A stretch of 6,318 bases of DNA from Variovorax sp. (GTDB lineage: Bacteria; Pseudomonadota; Gammaproteobacteria; Burkholderiales; Burkholderiaceae_C). Of the stretch, positions 1 through 5,408 are shown piece by piece. The notes beneath the pieces were generated by a model that was not told the DNA's origin, searched no databases, and was given only the letters and a program-made list of their open reading frames with translations. The translations under genes were made by a program, and so were the position numbers. The number at the start of each line of letters is the position of its first letter. Positions within the stretch are counted from its first letter, which is position 1. The DNA is taken from positions 1 to 6,318 of the forward strand of contig JAQGLP010000200.1 of the NCBI GenBank assembly GCA_028292835.1. Direction: 5' to 3'.

Positions 1-683
1 ATCACCTCGTGCGTGTTCATCTTGCGGTAGCGCCGGAAGTTCTCGCGCACCCGGTCGAAGATCACCACCGACTCGTTGACCGAGTAGCCCAGCACCGCCA
101 GCACCGCCGCCAGCACCGCGAGCGAGACTTCCCACTGGAAGAAGGCAAAAAAGCCCAGGATGATGACCACGTCGTGCAGGTTGGCAAGCACGGTGGCGAG
201 CGCGAACTTCCACTCGAAGCGAAACGCCAGGTAGACCATGATGCCGACCACCACCATGGCCAGCGCCTTCAGCCCGTTGCTGGTGAGTTCGTCGCCCACC
301 TGCGGACCGACGAACTCGTTACCGCGCAGCACCACCGCAGGGTCGACCGCTTTCAGCGCGTCCATGACCTGCGTGCTCTGCTGGGCCGAACTCAGGCCCT
401 TGTGCGCCGGCAGCCGGATCTGCACGTCGCGCGAGGTGCCGAAGTTCTGCACCTGCACGTCGGCGTAGCCCAGTTTGCCGATGGTCTCGCGCACCTTGCC
501 GACGTCGGCCGACTGCGGGTAGGCGACCTCCATCACGGTGCCGCCGGTGAACTCGACCGACAGGTGCAGCCCGCGATGGAACAGGAAGAACACGGCCAGC
601 GCGAACGTGATGAACGAGACGATGTTGAGCACCACTGCGTGGCGCATGAACGGAATCGTCTTGTGGATGCGGAAAAATTCCAT
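1..683 (-). CDS. secF: Protein translocase subunit SecF (C-terminus cut off by window edge)
   Basis: SecF is an inner-membrane protein that pairs with SecD to drive late steps of Sec-dependent protein export using the proton gradient. The first 227 residues are present and the gene continues past the left edge; SecF is usually a little over 300 aa, so roughly 90-100 residues are missing. Visible landmarks are a first membrane segment at about residues 15-36, the SecF signature EFTGGTVMEV at about 44-53, a periplasmic domain to about 135, then hydrophobic segments near 136-156, 160-182 and 187-208. The fourth-segment motif GYSVNESVVIFDRVRENFR at 199-217 is typical of the SecD/SecF export family (PF02355). 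The ATG lies 12 nt after the secD stop, preceded by a GGGG-containing stretch that is only a fair ribosome binding site, suggesting translational coupling to secD. No frameshift or stop is seen in the visible part. Confidence 0.97.
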   Translation of the reverse strand, partial: MEFFRIHKTIPFMRHAVVLNIVSFITFALAVFFLFHRGLHLSVEFTGGTVMEVAYPQSADVGKVRETIGKLGYADVQVQNFGTSRDVQIRLPAHKGLSSAQQSTQVMDALKAVDPAVVLRGNEFVGPQVGDELTSNGLKALAMVVVGIMVYLAFRFEWKFALATVLANLHDVVIILGFFAFFQWEVSLAVLAAVLAVLGYSVNESVVIFDRVRENFRRYRKMNTHEV

Positions 684-695
684 GGCGCGCCCCGG

Positions 696-2582
696 TTACT
701 TCGCTTCGGCCACGGACGTGGCCCCGTCGGTCTTGGGCCGCCAGACGGTGCCGATCGACACCGTCTTGAGCTTCTTCTTGCGGCCGTACCAGAAATTGAC
801 CAGCCCGCGCGAGAAGAACACCGCCGAGAACATCGAGGTCACGATGCCGATGCAGTGCACCACCGCGAAGCCGCGCACCGGGCCCGAGCCGAAGGCCAGC
901 AGCGCGATGCCCGCGATCAGCGTGGTCACGTTGGAGTCGAGGATGGTGCCCCAGGCGCGGTCGTAGCCGGCGTGGATGGCGGCCTGCGGCGAGGCGCCGC
1001 CCCGCAACTCCTCGCGCACCCGCTCGTTGATCAGCACGTTGGAGTCGATGGCCACGCCGATGGCCAGCGCCATGGCCGCGATGCCGGGCAGCGTCAGCGT
1101 GGCCTGCAGCATCGACAGCACCGCCACCAGCAGCAGCAGATTGACCGCCAGCGCGATCGACGAGAACACGCCGAAGAGCGCGTAGTAGACGCACATGAAC
1201 ACCATGATCGCAGCGAAGCCGTACATCACGCTGTTGAAGCCCTTGGTGATGTTGTCGGCGCCCAGGCTCGGGCCGATGGTGCGCTCCTGGATGATCTCCA
1301 TCGGCGCGGCGAGCGAGCCGGCGCGCAGCAGGAGCGCCAGGTCGTTGGCCTCGACCACGTTCATCGAGCCCGAGATCTGGAAGCGGTTGCCGAGTTCGCC
1401 GTTGATCGACGGGGCGGTGAGCACCTCGCCCTTGCCCTTCTCGAAGATCAGCATCGCCATGCGCTTGCGATAGCTCTCGCGGCTGACATCGCGCATGATG
1501 CGCCCGCCCTTGGCGTCCATGGTCAGGTCGACCTTGGGCTGCTGGGTCTGCGAGTCGAAGCCGGGCTGCGCATCGGTCAGGTTCTCGCCGGTGACCAGCA
1601 CCTGCTTCTTGACGATGACCGAGCGGCCCTCGCGGTCCAGGAATTTCTCGGAACCGAAAGGCACCGGGCCGCTGCCCATCTCGGCGGCGCGGCCCTCGGT
1701 CGTCTCGTCCACCATGCGCATCTCGAGCGTCGCGGTGCGCCCCAGGATGTCCTTGGCCTTGGCCGTGTCCTGCACGCCGGGGAGCTGCACCACGATGCGG
1801 TCCAGGCCCTGCTGCTGGATCACCGGCTCGGCCACGCCGAGTTCGTTGATGCGGTTGTGCAGCGTGGTGATGTTCTGCTTGAGCGCCGCGTCCTGCAAGC
1901 GCCGCGCGGCCTCGGGCTTGATGGTGGCGACCAGCTTGAATTCGCCGCCCTCCTGGCTGGCGACCGGCGCCAGGTCGGTGAACTGGTCCTCCACCAGGCG
2001 CCGCGCGGTCTCCAGGCTGGCCGCGTCGCGAAAACGCACCTCGATGGCCTGGGCGTTGCGGCTGACCGCGCTGCCGCGGATGTTCTTGTCGCGCAACGCG
2101 CCGCGGATGTCGCTGGCGAAGGACTCGGCCTTCTTGTCGATGGCGCCCTTCATGTCGACCTGCAGCAGGAAGTCGACGCCGCCGCGCAGGTCGAGCCCCA
2201 GGTACATCGGGAAGGCGTGCAGCGCCGTCAGCCAGCCGGGCGAGCGCGACAGCAGATTGAGCGCCACGGTGTAGGGCGGATCGCCCGGGTCGGGCACCAG
2301 GGCGCGCTGCAGCGCGTCCTTGGCTTTCAACTGGTCGTCGGTGGTGGTGAAGCGGGCACGCACCGAGGTGGCGTCGAGCGTCAGCCTGTCGGGTGCCAGG
2401 CCAGCGGCCTTGAGCGCCTCGGCGACGCGCGCCTGCGTCGCGGCATCGACCTTGACGGTCGATTTGGCCGACGACACCTGCACGGCAGGCGCCTCGCCGA
2501 AGAAATTGGGCAGGGCGTAGACAAGGCCCACCAGCAGCACGATCACGATGATCGCGTACTTCCATACCGGGTAACGGTTCAT
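696..2582 (-). CDS. secD: Protein translocase subunit SecD
   Basis: SecD is the larger half of the SecDF proton-driven export motor attached to SecYEG in the inner membrane. The 628 residues are close to the usual proteobacterial length (E. coli is about 615). The order of parts is: an N-terminal membrane segment at about 8-24; a long periplasmic region (about 30-440) containing the signature LGLDLRGGVDFLLQVD at 128-143 and IGPSLG at 436-441; then a five-segment membrane bundle (about 452-592). The conserved fourth-segment motif AIDSNVLINERVREEL at 511-526 carries the family's essential acidic residue (D513). The C-terminal tail is basic (GRKKKLK at 600-606). A TTG five codons upstream also opens the frame, but the ATG at 2582 is preferred: AAGG lies 8 nt before it, and the protein then begins MNRYPVWKY as expected of this family. 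The gene sits 54 nt after yajC and 12 nt before secF, in one operon. Confidence 0.98.
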   Translation of the reverse strand: MNRYPVWKYAIIVIVLLVGLVYALPNFFGEAPAVQVSSAKSTVKVDAATQARVAEALKAAGLAPDRLTLDATSVRARFTTTDDQLKAKDALQRALVPDPGDPPYTVALNLLSRSPGWLTALHAFPMYLGLDLRGGVDFLLQVDMKGAIDKKAESFASDIRGALRDKNIRGSAVSRNAQAIEVRFRDAASLETARRLVEDQFTDLAPVASQEGGEFKLVATIKPEAARRLQDAALKQNITTLHNRINELGVAEPVIQQQGLDRIVVQLPGVQDTAKAKDILGRTATLEMRMVDETTEGRAAEMGSGPVPFGSEKFLDREGRSVIVKKQVLVTGENLTDAQPGFDSQTQQPKVDLTMDAKGGRIMRDVSRESYRKRMAMLIFEKGKGEVLTAPSINGELGNRFQISGSMNVVEANDLALLLRAGSLAAPMEIIQERTIGPSLGADNITKGFNSVMYGFAAIMVFMCVYYALFGVFSSIALAVNLLLLVAVLSMLQATLTLPGIAAMALAIGVAIDSNVLINERVREELRGGASPQAAIHAGYDRAWGTILDSNVTTLIAGIALLAFGSGPVRGFAVVHCIGIVTSMFSAVFFSRGLVNFWYGRKKKLKTVSIGTVWRPKTDGATSVAEAK

Positions 2583-2590
2583 CGATTCAA

Positions 2591-2594
2591 CCTT
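2591..2594 (-). promoter_or_regulatory. Ribosome binding site of secD
   Basis: AAGG on the minus strand, 8 nt before the ATG at 2582. It overlaps the region where the alternative upstream TTG (2597) would start, so it supports the ATG and argues against the longer form. Confidence 0.6.
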
Positions 2595-2600
2595 CAAGAA

Positions 2601-2624
2601 CGCGTGGTGCGTGCGGCACCCGCG
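2601..2624 (-). other. Hairpin in the yajC-secD gap
   Basis: Arms GGTGC (2606-2610) and GCACC (2616-2620) surround a 5-nt loop. The stem is extended by CGCG on both sides with a single unpaired base at 2605, giving about nine pairs. It fills much of the 54-nt gap between yajC and secD. No T-run follows in the leftward direction, so it is not a standard intrinsic terminator. It could act as an mRNA stability or processing element that sets the YajC:SecD ratio; that role is inference. Confidence 0.45.
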
Positions 2625-2636
2625 CTTTCATTCACC

Positions 2637-2966
2637 TTATTTGATGGCGCCCTTGGGCAGCACCTGCACCACCGCCGTGCGCTGGATCTGCACCTCGACG
2701 CCATTGGCTATCTCCAGGCCCAGGTGCTGGTCCCCCAGGCGCGTGATGCGCCCGAGCAGGCCGCCCGAAGTGGCGACCTCGTCGCCCTTGGCCAGCGCCT
2801 CGATCATGGCGCGCGACTCTTTCTGGCGCTTCATCTGCGGGCGGATCATGACGAAATACAGCACCACGAACATCAGTACCAGCGGCAGCATGCTGCCGAG
2901 CGAGGACATCAGGTCGCCGCCGCCGGCGGCCGGTGCGGTCTGGGCGAATGCGGATGAAATGAACAA
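2637..2966 (-). CDS. yajC: Sec translocon accessory subunit YajC
   Basis: YajC (PF02699) is a small single-pass inner-membrane protein that associates with SecDF and the Sec translocon. The predicted 109 residues match the usual length of about 110. The protein starts MFISSAFAQTAP, has a glycine-rich stretch (15-17), one membrane helix at about 25-41, then the family hallmark IRPQMKRQKE (41-50) and a small cytoplasmic domain with KGDEVATSGGLLGRITRLGD (60-79) and the ending VLPKGAIK. No ATG is available near the expected start. The TTG at 2966 is chosen because GGAG sits 6 nt upstream and because family members typically begin MFIS.AFAQ. A TTG four codons further upstream (2978) would give 113 aa, but the GGAG then falls inside the coding sequence and no good ribosome site precedes it. 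The gene is first in the operon with secD and secF. Confidence 0.95.
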   Translation of the reverse strand: MFISSAFAQTAPAAGGGDLMSSLGSMLPLVLMFVVLYFVMIRPQMKRQKESRAMIEALAKGDEVATSGGLLGRITRLGDQHLGLEIANGVEVQIQRTAVVQVLPKGAIK

Positions 2967-2972
2967 GGACAG

Positions 2973-2976
2973 CTCC
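2973..2976 (-). promoter_or_regulatory. Ribosome binding site deciding the yajC TTG start
   Basis: GGAG on the minus strand, six bases before the TTG at 2966. Its position is ideal for that TTG and unusable for the other in-frame TTG at 2978, which it overlaps. Confidence 0.7.
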
Positions 2977-3024
2977 AACAGGTAGGGAGAAAGAATGGAA
3001 GGACGAGCCGCGGGTGCGGTTCCG

Positions 3025-3041
3025 GGCTGCGGGGCGCAGCC
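3025..3041 (-). other. Hairpin in the yajC leader
   Basis: Perfect six-base inverted repeat GGCTGC / GCAGCC with a five-base GC loop. If transcription starts near 3070 on the minus strand, it lies in the 5' untranslated part of the yajC-secDF message. No T-run follows it in that direction, so it is not an obvious terminator or attenuator. Confidence 0.4.
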
Positions 3042-3075
3042 TTACGGGCGGTCCGGGCCGCGCTGGGCATCGGAC

Positions 3076-3104
3076 ATTGTATTCGGCGCCCCTGGCGCCT
3101 GGAT
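3076..3104 (-). promoter_or_regulatory. Probable yajC-secD-secF promoter with overlapping dyad
   Basis: On the minus strand a TACAAT (3081-3076) matches the sigma70 -10 consensus at five of six positions and lies about 110 nt before the yajC start. The -35 hexamer at 17-base spacing (ATCCAG) is poor, which suggests either activator dependence or a strength that rests on the -10. The spacer is almost entirely taken up by GGCGCC-CCT-GGCGCC (3085-3099), a 15-base perfect dyad three bases from the -10 box that could serve as an operator. The promoter is inferred from sequence and position only. Confidence 0.5.
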
Positions 3105-3154
3105 TCGTCCCGGCGGCGGGCAAGGACATGGAGCCGATCGTTCCAACAGCGCTT

Positions 3155-3171
3155 GCTATGTTTTAAATAGC
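3155..3171. repeat. Small AT-rich inverted repeat (GCTAT/ATAGC)
   Basis: GCTAT and ATAGC flank seven AT-rich bases, with GCGC motifs on both outer sides (around 3150 and 3170). From memory, it resembles a degenerate copy of the short intergenic repeats with CTAT..ATAG and AGCGCTT elements common in Comamonadaceae genomes. A single copy within the window cannot prove that it is a dispersed repeat. Confidence 0.3.
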
Positions 3172-3294
3172 GCAACAAATAGACAGGCCATACGCTGAAA
3201 CCCCGTTTTTCATGAAGGACGCAGCCGCTGAATGGCCCATTGCCAGCCCATTTGCCCCAGTCCATGGAACACGGGTCGCGCAAGGATTTACAGC

Positions 3295-3323
3295 TTGCGC
3301 TTGCATCTGTTTTCCACTTTAAT
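3295..3323 (+). promoter_or_regulatory. Candidate promoter of the contractile-system operon in an AT-rich island
   Basis: TTGCGC (3295-3300) is followed after exactly 17 bases by TTTAAT (3318-3323). The -10 matches the sigma70 consensus at five of six positions and the -35 at its first three. It sits at the upstream edge of the most AT-rich stretch of the window, which extends to about 3350. Transcription would begin near 3330, leaving a leader of about 415 nt before the sheath start. No equally good promoter is seen nearer the gene; the TTGACG at 3719 has no -10 partner. AT-rich islands like this are also typical binding sites for H-NS-like silencers. Confidence 0.4.
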
Positions 3324-3450
3324 TACAACAAATTTCTTAACAAAATCCTTGCCGGAGACAAGCACAGAAGGAACCGGGTCGAAGCAGTTCAAAAGGGCAA
3401 AAAAGGGATTTCAAGCGTAGACATCCTGTTTTTCCTTTGAAGAGCATTCG

Positions 3451-3471
3451 CCTGGCCACACGGGTGGCAGG
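3451..3471 (+). other. Leader hairpin 1
   Basis: GCCAC (3455-3459) pairs with GTGGC (3464-3468) around a four-base loop. CCT and AGG extend the stem beyond one bulged G, for about eight pairs. It is the first of three successive inverted repeats ahead of the sheath gene. No T-run follows in either direction, so a standard intrinsic terminator is not supported. Confidence 0.4.
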
Positions 3472-3477
3472 GGAGCG

Positions 3478-3509
3478 ACGGCACACGCCGAGGTCGATGC
3501 GTGTGCTGT
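3478..3509 (+). other. Leader hairpin 2 (strongest)
   Basis: GCACACGC (3481-3488) and GCGTGTGC (3499-3506) are perfect complements around a ten-base loop. The stem extends outward by one G-T wobble and two further pairs, to 11 in total. The loop contains CG-AGGT-CG, which could close two more pairs. This is the longest uninterrupted stem I found in the non-coding stretch and could be an RNA structure or a protein-binding dyad. Confidence 0.45.
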
Positions 3510-3520
3510 AAGTGTTGAAT

Positions 3521-3539
3521 TGCATGGTCCGGCCATGCA
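3521..3539 (+). other. Leader hairpin 3 / dyad
   Basis: TGCATGG (3521-3527) and CCATGCA (3533-3539) form a perfect seven-base dyad around TCCGG, and a T-G wobble could add an eighth pair. With its short centre it looks equally like a dimeric regulator site or an RNA hairpin. Confidence 0.4.
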
Positions 3540-3650
3540 CTCGAAGTGGTAGGGGCACACCCACACGCCATCCCCGATCAATGGCGGCCTGTGCCCGCTG
3601 TGAGTTCCGGCGGCCTTGTCCAGGCGGATCTTCTGCCCGAGGGCCGCAGG

Positions 3651-3688
3651 GGCGATGGATCAGCGTCCGCTTCCCGGCGGGCATCGCC
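3651..3688 (+). other. Longer-range inverted repeat upstream of the sheath gene
   Basis: GGCGATG (3651-3657) is perfectly complementary to CATCGCC (3682-3688) across a 24-base loop. It is weaker than the three preceding hairpins and may be chance in GC-rich sequence. It is recorded because it lies in the same proposed leader, 60 bases before the start codon. Confidence 0.25.
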
Positions 3689-3736
3689 TTGGCGGTGTCC
3701 GAAGCATCCGGATCCGGCTTGACGGCCGGCCTTGAT

Positions 3737-3742
3737 GGAGGA
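3737..3742 (+). promoter_or_regulatory. Strong ribosome binding site of the tail sheath gene
   Basis: GGAGGA ends five bases before the ATG at 3748, a near-ideal match to the 16S rRNA tail. The flanking GGCTT (3716-3720) and AAGCC (3742-3746) could pair and enclose this site in a loop, a possible but weak means of control. A nearby in-frame-shifted ATG at 3735 overlaps the site and is not used. Confidence 0.8.
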
Positions 3743-3747
3743 AGCCC

Positions 3748-5382
3748 ATGCCATCCGCACTGACCTATCCCGGCGTCTACATCCAGGAAGTGCCCAGCGG
3801 GGTGCGCACCATCACCGGCGTCGCGACGTCGATCACGGCCTTCGTCGGGCGCGCGTCCGCGGGGTCCACCGACGAGCCTCAAATGCTCACCAGCTACGCG
3901 GACTACGAGCGTCGCTTCGGGGGCGTCGACCTGGCCTGCCCGATGAGCTATGCGGTGCGCGACTTCTACCTGAACGGCGGCACGATGGCCCTGGTCGTGC
4001 GGGTCGCGCATGCGGACGCGCGCACCGCGACGATCAGGCTGACGGGCAGCGGCAGCCCGGCGGCGGACCTGGTGCTGGATGCGTCGAGCGCCGGAGCCTG
4101 GGGCAACCGGCTCGGCGCTGCGGTGGACCACGACACCGACCGCGCGCTGCCGCGCACCTCGCCCCCGTCGACCAACGAACACCGCTTCAACCTGGCGGTG
4201 CGCTACCGGCCGCGAATCGGGCGCGACGAGTTCGTCGTCGAGAACTTCGGCTCGGTCTCCACCGATCCCGCCGACCCGCGCTTCCTGCCACGGGTGCTGG
4301 AGCGCGAATCGGCCTATGTGCGCGTGGTCGCCGCGATGCCCGGCCTCAGGCCGCAATCGACCGTCAGCCTGCATGGCTCGACGCGCACGGTGACCTGGGT
4401 CGATGCGGACGCCCACAGCGGCTCCGACGGCGGGCCGCTGCAGGACAAGGACGTGATCGGCGAGCAGGGACCGAAGACCGGCCTCTACGCGCTCAACCGC
4501 GCCGACCTGTTCAACCTGCTGTGCATCCCGCCGCTGTCGCGCGACATCGGCAGCCTGCCGTCGAGCTACACGCCCGCCTCGGCCGCCATCTACCAGGCCG
4601 CGCTGACGCTGTGTGTCGAGCGGCGCGCGATGCTGCTGGTCGATCCCGACCCCTCGTGGGGCGCGTCGATCAGCAGCGCGATCGACAACGCGATCAATGG
4701 CCGCAACGATCTCAACCTGACTGGTGCGGATGCGCGCAACGCGGCGCTCTACTTTCCCTGCGTGCGCATGGTCGATCCGCTGCGCGACAGCCGCGTCGAT
4801 ACCTTCGTGCCGAGCGGCATCGTCGCCGGCGTCATCGCACGCACCGATGTCTCGCGCGGTGTCTGGAAAGCGCCGGCCGGGCTCGACGCCGCGCTCAACG
4901 GCGTACAGGACCTGCAGGTCAACCTCAACGACCTGGAGAACGGGGAGCTGAATCCGCTGGGCATCAACTGCCTGCGCTCCTTCGGCGTCAACGGCCGCAT
5001 CGTCTGGGGCGCGCGCACCCTGCGCGGCGCCGACGCGAGCGCCGACGAGTACAAGTACCTGCCGGTGCGGCGCCTGGCGCTGTTCCTCGAAGAAAGCCTC
5101 TATCGCGGCACGCAGTGGGTGGTGTTCGAGCCCAACGACGAGCCGCTCTGGGCGCAGGTGCGGCTCAACGTCGGCGCGTTCATGCAGGGCCTGTTCCGCC
5201 AGGGCGCGTTCCAGGGCGCGACCGCGCGCGACGCCTACTTCGTCAAGTGCGACAGCCAGACGACGACCCAGAGCGACATCAACCTCGGCATCCTGAACGT
5301 GATCGTCGGTTTTGCCCCGCTGAAGCCGGCCGAGTTCGTTGTGATCCGCATCCAGCAGATGGCCGGCCAGATCCCCACCTGA
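3748..5382 (+). CDS. Contractile tail sheath protein (eCIS / phage-tail type)
   Basis: The product would polymerise around the inner tube and contract to drive the tube through a target envelope. The 544-residue protein carries the sheath-family hallmarks (PF04984 with a PF17482-type C-terminus): YPGVYIQEVPSGVRTITGV at 7-25, AFVGRA at 31-36, the core motif VPSGIVAGVIARTDVSRGVW at 354-373, INCLRSFG at 406-413 with IVWGARTL at 418-425, and RRLALFLEESLYRGTQWVVF at 441-460. The ending, INLGILNVIVGFAPLKPAEF (511-530) plus about 14 residues, is the arm that links neighbouring subunits in known sheaths. It is longer than the compact Afp/PVC sheaths (roughly 350-450 aa) and shorter than T4 gp18 (659 aa). 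The region about 95-245 looks like an inserted, more variable outer domain. It is cytoplasmic until particle assembly, with no signal peptide. It is the first gene of its operon, 26 nt before the tube gene. Composition matches the neighbouring genes. A prophage or tailocin origin is possible but less favoured. Confidence 0.95.
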   Translation: MPSALTYPGVYIQEVPSGVRTITGVATSITAFVGRASAGSTDEPQMLTSYADYERRFGGVDLACPMSYAVRDFYLNGGTMALVVRVAHADARTATIRLTGSGSPAADLVLDASSAGAWGNRLGAAVDHDTDRALPRTSPPSTNEHRFNLAVRYRPRIGRDEFVVENFGSVSTDPADPRFLPRVLERESAYVRVVAAMPGLRPQSTVSLHGSTRTVTWVDADAHSGSDGGPLQDKDVIGEQGPKTGLYALNRADLFNLLCIPPLSRDIGSLPSSYTPASAAIYQAALTLCVERRAMLLVDPDPSWGASISSAIDNAINGRNDLNLTGADARNAALYFPCVRMVDPLRDSRVDTFVPSGIVAGVIARTDVSRGVWKAPAGLDAALNGVQDLQVNLNDLENGELNPLGINCLRSFGVNGRIVWGARTLRGADASADEYKYLPVRRLALFLEESLYRGTQWVVFEPNDEPLWAQVRLNVGAFMQGLFRQGAFQGATARDAYFVKCDSQTTTQSDINLGILNVIVGFAPLKPAEFVVIRIQQMAGQIPT

Positions 5383-5408
5383 CTCCACCGGAAAAGAAGG
5401 ACTTCGCC

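Larger units (their letters stand above)
2967..3747. other. Divergent intergenic region without a convincing gene
   Basis: About 780 bases separate yajC (leftward) from the tail sheath gene (rightward). Short open frames exist on both strands, for example 3240-3440 and 3512-3763 on plus and 3578-3760 on minus. None has a recognisable family, a good ribosome site and sensible composition together. The stretch is heterogeneous: 2980-3130 is very GC-rich, 3150-3440 is AT-enriched (lowest at 3311-3350, about 9 G/C in 40), and 3450-3747 returns to high G+C with several inverted repeats. I read it as two back-to-back promoter and leader regions. In other proteobacteria, including E. coli, tgt lies directly upstream of yajC; it is absent here. 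Confidence 0.75.

Noticed and set aside
319..2565. A 748-codon minus-strand frame overlapping secD
   Set aside because: It overlaps secD on the same strand in another frame and is Arg/Gly/Ala-rich nonsense.
9..2957. A 982-codon open frame on the plus strand across secF, secD and yajC
   Set aside because: It is antisense to three clearly recognised genes. Its translation is a low-complexity mix rich in H, R, Q, D, A and L, typical of complementary frames in GC-rich DNA.
3240..3440. A 66-codon open frame in the AT-rich intergenic stretch
   Set aside because: It has no ribosome binding site or known family, and it overlaps the likely promoter. It is open by chance in a low-G+C segment.
3400..3480. 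Possible intrinsic terminator around the CTGTTTTTCC tract and the 3451 hairpin
   Set aside because: The T-tract lies before the hairpin in the plus direction. Read on the minus strand it becomes an A-tract. Both flanking operons also diverge from this point, so no transcript needs to end here.
3690..3706. Possible sigma54 promoter (TTGG...GC) upstream of the sheath gene
   Set aside because: The GG-to-GC spacing is off by one and the rest of the consensus is poorly matched.
3719..3724. TTGACG resembling a strong -35 box
   Set aside because: At 16-18 base spacing the partner region is the ribosome site and start codon of the sheath gene, with no -10-like hexamer.
3512..3763. An 83-codon open frame just before the sheath gene
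   Set aside because: It lies over the dyad region and runs into the sheath start in another frame, with Arg/Pro/Ser/Gly-rich composition and no ribosome site.
3337..5388. A 683-codon open frame on the minus strand opposite the sheath gene
   Set aside because: Its translation has the same skewed Arg/Ala/His/Asp composition, no recognisable family and no ribosome site. The plus-strand sheath explains the region.
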